Shown here: piece after piece, positions 39,663 through 44,392 of the stretch
Position numbering within the stretch: position 1 is the stretch's first letter
Layout of the letters: each line of letters opens with the position of its first letter
DNA from: an uncultured Collinsella sp.
GTDB taxonomy: Bacteria; Actinomycetota; Coriobacteriia; Coriobacteriales; Coriobacteriaceae
NCBI GenBank assembly: GCA_900542635.1
Contig: UQOJ01000013.1
Span: 1-44,392 of the forward strand
Direction of reading: 5' to 3'
DNA length: 44,392 nucleotides
Translations under genes and position numbers: made by a program
The notes under the pieces: model-generated
What the model was told of the DNA's origin: nothing
Seen by the model: the letters and a program-made list of their open reading frames with translations, nothing else
Database searches by the model: none

Positions 39663-40712
39663 CTACCCTTGCGTTTCGCCATTGGTCGCTTCGTTGATGG
39701 CGCGGTACTCGGCGCTTAGTTCGCGCGCCAGCTCTTCCTTGCTTGGAAGATACGGCAGGTATTTGGCGGCAAACACTTGGTCGTTGTCTTCGGGCAGCGT
39801 GTACTCGACGATCGAATCGCTTTTGTCCGCGCAGAGCACGATGCCTATGGGCGGATTGTCGCCTTCGTTCATGAGCTCGCGCGTGTAGTAGCTCACATAC
39901 ATTTGCATCTGGCCCAGGTCCTGATGCGTAAGATCGTCCGTCTTAAGGTCGATGAGCACGAAGCAGCGCATCAGATAGTTGTAAAAAACAAGGTCAATAT
40001 AGAAATGGCGCCCATCAAAGGTGATGCGCTTTTGGCGCGCCTCGAAAGCGAAGCCACGGCCAAGCTCCAGCAGGAACTTTTGAAGATGCGTGATGAGCGC
40101 TTGCTCTAGATCGCTCTCGCGAAACGCAGCGTCGTCCGAGAAGCCTAAAAATTCCAGCACATATGGGTCGCGGATAATGTCCTCGGGGCGACGAGCCGTC
40201 GCGCTCTTTTGGATTTCCTGAGCGACGGCCTCTTTGTCCTTGCTGGCAAGAAGGCGCTCGCGGAACATGGTATTGATTTGGCGTTCGAGCTGGCGCGTGC
40301 TCCAACGAGAGTCGGCGCATTCGTTCATGTACCAGGTGCGAGCTTCGGGGTCAGGAATGCGTATTAACCTGCGATAATGTGTCCAACTCAATTCGGGACG
40401 CAGTGCGTCGCGAATTGGAAACGCAAGAAAGAACTGACGCATATTGCGAAGGTTTGCGATGCCAAAGCCTCTTCCGAAATCCGCGGTAAGCCTTCTGGAG
40501 AGGCCTGCAATCAATGCCTCTCCATATGCTGCGCGCCCCTCTCCGCCCTGCGCATCAACAATGCTCTTGCCGATCTCCCAATATGCCTCAACCATCGCAA
40601 AGTTAACGGCGGTATAGGCCTTGTCGCGAGCGGCGTTGAGAATCGAGGGGACCTGCTTGTAAAAACCTTCGGGCACGATTGCCGATTCTTCACGGTTTAC
40701 CAGTTCGCCCAT
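39663..40712 (-). CDS. DUF1016/YhcG-family PD-(D/E)XK nuclease
   Basis: This 349-residue protein has the DUF1016 N-terminal domain (YWEIGKSIVDAQGGEGRAAYGEALIAGLS, LSWTHYRRLIRI) and the YhcG-type PD-(D/E)XK nuclease at the C-terminus: FDGRHFYIDLVFYN, then VLIDLKTDDLTHQDLGQMQMYV. Family members are often found with restriction-modification or mobile regions and are thought to handle recombination intermediates or foreign DNA; the exact role is open. No restriction genes are adjacent. The ATG at 40712 is used (a GTG is one codon upstream), with GGAG before it. GC looks lower than in the neighbouring housekeeping genes, so it may have come by transfer. Confidence 0.92.
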   Translation of the reverse strand: MGELVNREESAIVPEGFYKQVPSILNAARDKAYTAVNFAMVEAYWEIGKSIVDAQGGEGRAAYGEALIAGLSRRLTADFGRGFGIANLRNMRQFFLAFPIRDALRPELSWTHYRRLIRIPDPEARTWYMNECADSRWSTRQLERQINTMFRERLLASKDKEAVAQEIQKSATARRPEDIIRDPYVLEFLGFSDDAAFRESDLEQALITHLQKFLLELGRGFAFEARQKRITFDGRHFYIDLVFYNYLMRCFVLIDLKTDDLTHQDLGQMQMYVSYYTRELMNEGDNPPIGIVLCADKSDSIVEYTLPEDNDQVFAAKYLPYLPSKEELARELSAEYRAINEATNGETQG

Positions 40713-40829
40713 CACTGTCGCTCCACTTTCCTCTTGTGGAATGCATCTTTATCGGATTTAGTTTAAAGCCTCGCGCGGACACGAATTGCTATGTTGTCTG
40801 GCACCTTCGCATGGGAGCCTTGCGGTGGT

Positions 40830-40835
40830 TAAAAT
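40830..40835 (+). promoter_or_regulatory. -10 element of the PH-like gene; decides its start
   Basis: TAAAAT, preceded by GGT, lies 51 bases before ATG 40881, as for the gene at 35528. A GTG reading from 40836 would start before the transcript does. Confidence 0.4.
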
Positions 40836-40880
40836 GTGACCATAGAGACAGTTTTAACGAACCCTATGGTAGTGACACGT

Positions 40881-41150
40881 ATGGACAACAACACTTTGCT
40901 GTTCCAGGACAAGGGTTCGGGTAGGTTTAAAGACGTCAAGATCTACCCCAACCGTATCGAGGTGCTCAAGAAGGGCACTTTCGGCGGCAAGCACACCGAG
41001 ATTGTCTATCTTAAGGACATTACGGGCGTCAATAGAATCAAAGGCCGCGATGTTTTTCTGCGCAATCGACTGTTGACCGCTTGCGTCTTTAGCCTGAGCA
41101 GCCGTGCGAAGGCCCAGGAGTTTGTTAACGCGCTGAACATGGTGATGTAG
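40881..41150 (+). CDS. Small PH-like domain protein
   Basis: This 89-residue cytoplasmic protein has a strand-rich sequence ending in one amphipathic helix (SSRAKAQEFVNALNMVM), the pattern of a pleckstrin-homology-like fold. Short strand blocks are FKDVKIYPNRIEVLKK, HTEIVYLKDITGVNRI and FSLSS. There are no catalytic motifs, signal peptide or membrane helix; bacterial PH-like proteins are often of unknown function and some bind membranes or proteins. Three in-frame starts exist (GTG 40836, ATG 40866, ATG 40881); the last is chosen because the likely -10 lies at 40830-40835 and a weak GGTAGTGA precedes it. Confidence 0.75.
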   Translation: MDNNTLLFQDKGSGRFKDVKIYPNRIEVLKKGTFGGKHTEIVYLKDITGVNRIKGRDVFLRNRLLTACVFSLSSRAKAQEFVNALNMVM

Positions 41151-41175
41151 CCTATGGCGGCGTTCGGGTCACGGT

Positions 41176-41210
41176 AAAAATCGGGGGCGCAGAATGGTAT
41201 TCTGCGCCCC
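41176..41210 (-). terminator. Terminator after the PI-PLC-like gene
   Basis: On the minus strand, GGGGCGCAGAAT pairs perfectly with ATTCTGCGCCCC (41199-41210 with 41184-41195) around a 3-base loop, followed by CGATTTTT. It may also stop the convergent PH-like gene, though no T-run lies on the plus strand. Confidence 0.88.
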
Positions 41211-41245
41211 TCATCAAATCGATGTGTCCAAAAGGGCCGGATGGC

Positions 41246-43729
41246 CTACTCGTCAACACCTCCGTTGCCTTCGCGGTCGTTAACAAGCATTGCCGCGCCG
41301 GCGACCGTTGTCGCTACGGCGGCAGCGGCGAGCCCGGCGGCGATGCCAGAGCCGTCGCCCGTGCCGGCGAGCTTCTCGCCCGAGTCCTTGCTCTTGTTGC
41401 CCTTGCCGTTCTTGTCGGCACTGTCCGTGTTGGCATTGTTGCCGTTGCCGCCGCCGGTGCCGTTGCCGGTGTCGCCCGCGTTGCCCGAAGTCGTCACAGT
41501 AAAGCTTGCGGCTCCGTCGGTGGCAAGCGTGTAGTTTTGCGCCGCGTCGCCCAACAGGCCTTTCGCACGCACCCAATACGTCCCTGCGGCAAATGCCTCA
41601 CCCTCGGCCATCGCCGCGCCCGGAGCGCCGTTTGCATCGTGCATAAACTCGAGTTGGGCTGTGCAGGCATCGTTTTCGAGCTTGCCGTCGAGCAGCGCCG
41701 TGACCTTGGCGCGCACATCCTCACCGGCCTTAAGGCCTTCGAGCCCCTCAAAGTGGGGTGTCAGCGCGCGTGGATCGATATCGATGGGCACGGAGCCCCG
41801 CAGCTCCGTAACGGTCTCGTTGCCCAAGGCGTCGACATCCACATATTCGATGGCAAACGCATGGCCCGAAGCCGCCACGTTGAGTACGTTGCTGCTGTCG
41901 ACGAGGCGGAAATGACCCTCGCCAACGGTCTTGCCGTCCTGGAGCGAGGCGTCGCTCAGCGAGTCGCCATATGTCATGTGCATGCGGGCTGGGAGGTAGC
42001 ACGAAGCCGTCTGCTTGTGCTGCGTATCGTAATTGTAATTGCGCTGGTAGATGCTCCGTGCCAGTGCCGCATCGACAAAGTCGGATGCGATGATGCCAAT
42101 GTGCTTGAGGCAGTCCTCTTTTGTGCTCTCATTTCCGGTGTTGTTTATATACGAGCTCTTGTACAGGTGCTCGTTGACCACTCGTGCCGCGGTAAAAGGA
42201 TTGTTTTGCGTGCAGCTAGTGTAGTTAATAAACCAGCAGCGCTCCGTTGCCTGCACCGTTGTCCCGTCCGCGGCAGTGATATCTACGGTGCTGGGCTCGA
42301 ACTCGGCCGCCGCCTTCAGGGCCATATCGACCCAGTCGATCTTACTGGATCCCGTGCAGCTGTAATGGTCTTGGGCATATACCGCTGTGCTATAGGGCTC
42401 TTTGTCGCTCGTATTGCCCGCAGCCTCAAAGCCTTGCTCGTATTTCACGAGGCACATGGACTTTCCGGAATGCGCCTTGATTTTGTCGTCCCATTCGGTG
42501 AGGTCGAGGCCCCACGTGTGGCCGTCTACACTGTCGCCGGCGAGTTTAAATCGACGCAGCAGGACGATCTTTCCGCGCACCTCGTTCAGTGTGGGGACAT
42601 GGCTCGACGTATAGAACAGATCGGAGTTATTGTCCATAACATTGGCGAAAGCCGTCGTAACACTGTCGTCGGTGGCTTCGTCGTTGCCTCGTGACACCAG
42701 CATGATGAGCGCTTCTGACGGGTTTTCGTTCAAAAATGTTTTGAAGTAACCGATGACATCGGAGAGATGTATAAAGCCCCCGTCTTTTTTGAGCAGGTAG
42801 CATATTCCATGGTCGATGCCGGGGTCGCCGTTCTCGTTGTTCTTTCCAAGTCGGATATCAAAATAGCGAATGCCTTCGAGCAGCTGCGTGGGGATGTAAT
42901 CCTGCTGGCACTTTGCAAGCGAGGTTTGGGGCTCGGTGTCGTTGTCGACGCTGCAAGTGCTTGAATCATGCGTGCCCGGGATGCTCAGCTCGTCGAGGTA
43001 TTTGTTGCCGTCGACGTATTTCATCCAGCATGGTCCGTCGACGTAGCTGCTATACGTGATCCAGTCGATACTTCTAACCGTGGTATTGATCTCGCCCTTG
43101 TCGTAACCGACAAGTTCGAGCTCCCACGGAATGCTCTTCCTCTTGTGGCAGATCTTGTTGTTGTCTTGGTCTTTGCCGTCCTTTTCTATGGCCAGGTAAT
43201 TAATGTCTTTTTTCTCGTTTGTGCGGTCTCGGATGATGTAGGTTCCGTTTGACTGGCGGTCGAACGCAAAAGAGCGGCTGGGCTTGTCGTCGTGCTCGCC
43301 ACTCCATACGTGGATGACCTTTCCATCTTTGTCCGAGTCGCCATCGACCGACCAAATGCTGTAGCCCGTCTTCTTGTGCTCTTCGAAATTGAGCAGGGTG
43401 CGGATGGCATACCAATTTGTATTTTCTGTATCGGTCTCTACGTGCTCAAGGATGAGCTTGCTGGACGTGCCGTCATTAAATAGGTGGCAGACGTTGCCGA
43501 TGACGTTGCCGTCTTCGTTGACGCTCGCGGTGCGAAAATAGCCCGCGGGGCGAAGGCGAATGACGAACTTGTCGAGGTTGGCCGCCGGTGTGGGCGTGTC
43601 CTCTGCAAATGCCGCGCGCATGGGAAGGCCCAATCCCGCGGTTTCGGGCAGGCTTACAAATGGCGACAATGCTGCGAGTCCTAGGCCCAACGTGAATGCT
43701 CGACGGCTGATGGCGTGGTGTTCGGTCAT
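41246..43729 (-). CDS. Tat-exported, cell-wall-anchored PI-PLC-like protein
   Basis: This 827-residue surface protein begins with a twin-arginine-type signal (SRRAFTLGLGLAAL, RR at 9-10, likely cut after AFA at about 42). Residues 55-205 form a strand-rich, beta-trefoil-like region. The phosphatidylinositol-specific phospholipase C X domain follows: GTHDS with H254, YFDIRLG with R293, IDHGI with H307. Their spacing is close to H32/R69/H82 of the Bacillus enzyme, so activity on PI or GPI-type lipids is likely. After it come a beta-rich region (about 650-745), a Gly/Asn/Asp linker, and LAGTG (787-791) with a hydrophobic helix, which fits a class E sortase anchor of high-GC actinobacteria. GGAGGAG precedes the ATG and a -10-like TATAGT lies at 43773-43778. 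The codon mix is more AT-rich than its neighbours. Confidence 0.9.
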   Translation of the reverse strand: MTEHHAISRRAFTLGLGLAALSPFVSLPETAGLGLPMRAAFAEDTPTPAANLDKFVIRLRPAGYFRTASVNEDGNVIGNVCHLFNDGTSSKLILEHVETDTENTNWYAIRTLLNFEEHKKTGYSIWSVDGDSDKDGKVIHVWSGEHDDKPSRSFAFDRQSNGTYIIRDRTNEKKDINYLAIEKDGKDQDNNKICHKRKSIPWELELVGYDKGEINTTVRSIDWITYSSYVDGPCWMKYVDGNKYLDELSIPGTHDSSTCSVDNDTEPQTSLAKCQQDYIPTQLLEGIRYFDIRLGKNNENGDPGIDHGICYLLKKDGGFIHLSDVIGYFKTFLNENPSEALIMLVSRGNDEATDDSVTTAFANVMDNNSDLFYTSSHVPTLNEVRGKIVLLRRFKLAGDSVDGHTWGLDLTEWDDKIKAHSGKSMCLVKYEQGFEAAGNTSDKEPYSTAVYAQDHYSCTGSSKIDWVDMALKAAAEFEPSTVDITAADGTTVQATERCWFINYTSCTQNNPFTAARVVNEHLYKSSYINNTGNESTKEDCLKHIGIIASDFVDAALARSIYQRNYNYDTQHKQTASCYLPARMHMTYGDSLSDASLQDGKTVGEGHFRLVDSSNVLNVAASGHAFAIEYVDVDALGNETVTELRGSVPIDIDPRALTPHFEGLEGLKAGEDVRAKVTALLDGKLENDACTAQLEFMHDANGAPGAAMAEGEAFAAGTYWVRAKGLLGDAAQNYTLATDGAASFTVTTSGNAGDTGNGTGGGNGNNANTDSADKNGKGNKSKDSGEKLAGTGDGSGIAAGLAAAAVATTVAGAAMLVNDREGNGGVDE

Positions 43730-43930
43730 AACTCCTCCGTTCGCAGGGTGCGGTTATGCACTCATTTTGTTCACTATACTGCCTGGATGTCTAAACGTGT
43801 TGGCTTAATTGTCTGCGCGGCGCCATAAATCGGCGGGCGGACGCGTTGGGGCGCTTGTCTATTTGTGCTGCTACCGCGCTGGGGGTGGTTTTGCCGCCCG
43901 GCACCCTCGCGTTCGCCGGCTATCGGCATA
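43730..43930. other. Gap holding the PI-PLC promoter, otherwise empty
   Basis: Of the 304-base gap 43730-44033, the right part holds a minus-strand terminator (43931-43960). The left part holds the leader and a -10-like TATAGT (minus strand, 43773-43778) of the PI-PLC-like gene. I saw no gene or repeat in the rest. Confidence 0.5.
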
Positions 43931-43960
43931 AGAAAAGGAGGGTCGGTTTACCGGCCCTCC
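43931..43960 (-). terminator. Terminator after the truncated last gene
   Basis: On the minus strand, GGAGGGCCGG pairs with CCGACCCTCC (43951-43960 with 43937-43946, one G-T pair) around TAAA, followed by TTTTCTT. Confidence 0.9.
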
Positions 43961-44033
43961 CTGGGTACGAAGCGCTGGGGTACCGTCGCTTGTTTGCACT
44001 GCGACCGTGTTTCCCGTTGCGCTCGCCAGTCGT

Positions 44034-44343
44034 TTAGCGCTTGATCTCGATATCATCGAGCATGACGTCCATGGCCTCGGTCTTGGCCTCGGCGATGTCG
44101 TCGGCAAACTCAAGGGACTTCATCATGGTCTCGACGGCGTCCTTGTGCTCTTCGACGTTGTCGATACGCACGTAGACGCTGCCGCCGCCCGCCTCGGTGA
44201 AGTACTCGGTCGTCACGCCGCCCGAATGAGTGTAGGAAGCGTTGCGCCAGGTCTTGCCGTTGTACTTGACGGGATCGTTCTCGGTCCACTCAAAACTGGC
44301 ATTCCACTTTGCCTCGTAGTCGAACAGTTCGTCGGCGTTCTTG
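44034..44343 (-). CDS. C-terminal fragment of unknown protein, truncated by contig end
   Basis: About 102 genomic residues remain (KNADELFDYEAKWNASFEWT ... TEAMDVMLDDIEIKR). The true start lies beyond the contig; the residues MGSEMCIRDS that a gene finder would add are translated adapter. The fragment is acidic and strand-rich, ending in an amphipathic helix (VEEHKDAVETMMKSLEFADD). It could be the end of a secreted or lipoprotein domain, but I recognise no family. A terminator follows. Confidence 0.7.
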
Positions 44344-44392
44344 CTGTCTCTTATACACATCTCCGAGCCCACGAGACTAAGGCGAATCTCGT
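44344..44392 (+). other. Illumina Nextera adapter and index (non-genomic)
   Basis: CTGTCTCTTATACACATCT (44344-44362, mosaic end) and CCGAGCCCACGAGAC (44363-44377) are the Nextera read-2 adapter. TAAGGCGA (44378-44385) sits at the i7 index position and ATCTCGT (44386-44392) begins the P7 oligo. Confidence 0.98.

Noticed and set aside
1..44392. CRISPR array, tRNA or rRNA
   Set aside because: No regularly spaced repeats, no cloverleaf with a GTTCGAATC-type arm and no rRNA sequence recognised; one GTTCGAATC at the addB start is coding.

Overview
The window reads as one bacterial contig from a Coriobacteriia (Actinomycetota) genome, most likely Collinsella or a close relative. This rests on the high GC, dense short-spaced genes, an AddAB-type recombination nuclease, an LAGTG-type surface anchor and short GGGACGG-containing intergenic repeats. 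The genus call is inference, because no rRNA is present. Both ends are not genome: 1-47 and 44344-44392 are Illumina Nextera adapter plus index, so the first and last genes are truncated and start with artefactual residues.

Layout. 48-2361: a truncated ABC permease-ATPase fusion, an orphan RelB/DinJ-like antitoxin and a CPBP membrane protease. 2358-8446: YgiQ-type radical SAM protein (minus), DUF1275 membrane protein, FucO-type iron alcohol dehydrogenase, a 600-base repeat-rich gap, and an M42 aminopeptidase. 8587-14003: a HipA-like kinase fused to a DNA-binding domain, mnmA and cysK (minus), a divergent Rrf2 regulator with four cysteines, a small holin-like membrane protein and a TrpR/YerC repressor. 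14191-28402: a DNA repair/replication block, addB-addA-dnaE-SNF2/SWIM helicase. 28568-31033: a superoxide reductase and a large NAD-synthetase-like protein that has lost its catalytic residues. 31328-33536: the overlapping ruvC-ruvA-ruvB operon. 33681-39267: fhs, a membrane protein with phospho-acceptor-like motifs and a PASTA-like domain, a cation-efflux transporter (minus) and a double zinc-ribbon protein. 39268-41150: a probable structured RNA, a DUF1016 PD-(D/E)XK nuclease (minus) and a small PH-like protein. 41246-44343: a Tat-exported, wall-anchored PI-PLC-like protein and a truncated gene (both minus).

How genes work together. AddB and AddA form the break-processing helicase-nuclease, RuvABC resolves the resulting Holliday junctions, and DnaE replicates; these are within 20 kb of each other. 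The Rrf2 regulator faces cysK across a region with inverted repeats over the cysK promoter, which fits cysteine or Fe-S control. mnmA, downstream of cysK, uses cysteine-derived sulfur. Fhs feeds one-carbon metabolism.

The strongest candidates for something undescribed are the NadE-like pseudoenzyme (29048-31033), the [DE]xT[TR]V[MV]/PASTA-like membrane protein (35528-36517), the candidate RNA at 39348-39484, and a family of small inverted-repeat elements sharing the core GGGACGGAG. No tRNA, rRNA, CRISPR array, insertion sequence or prophage was seen.
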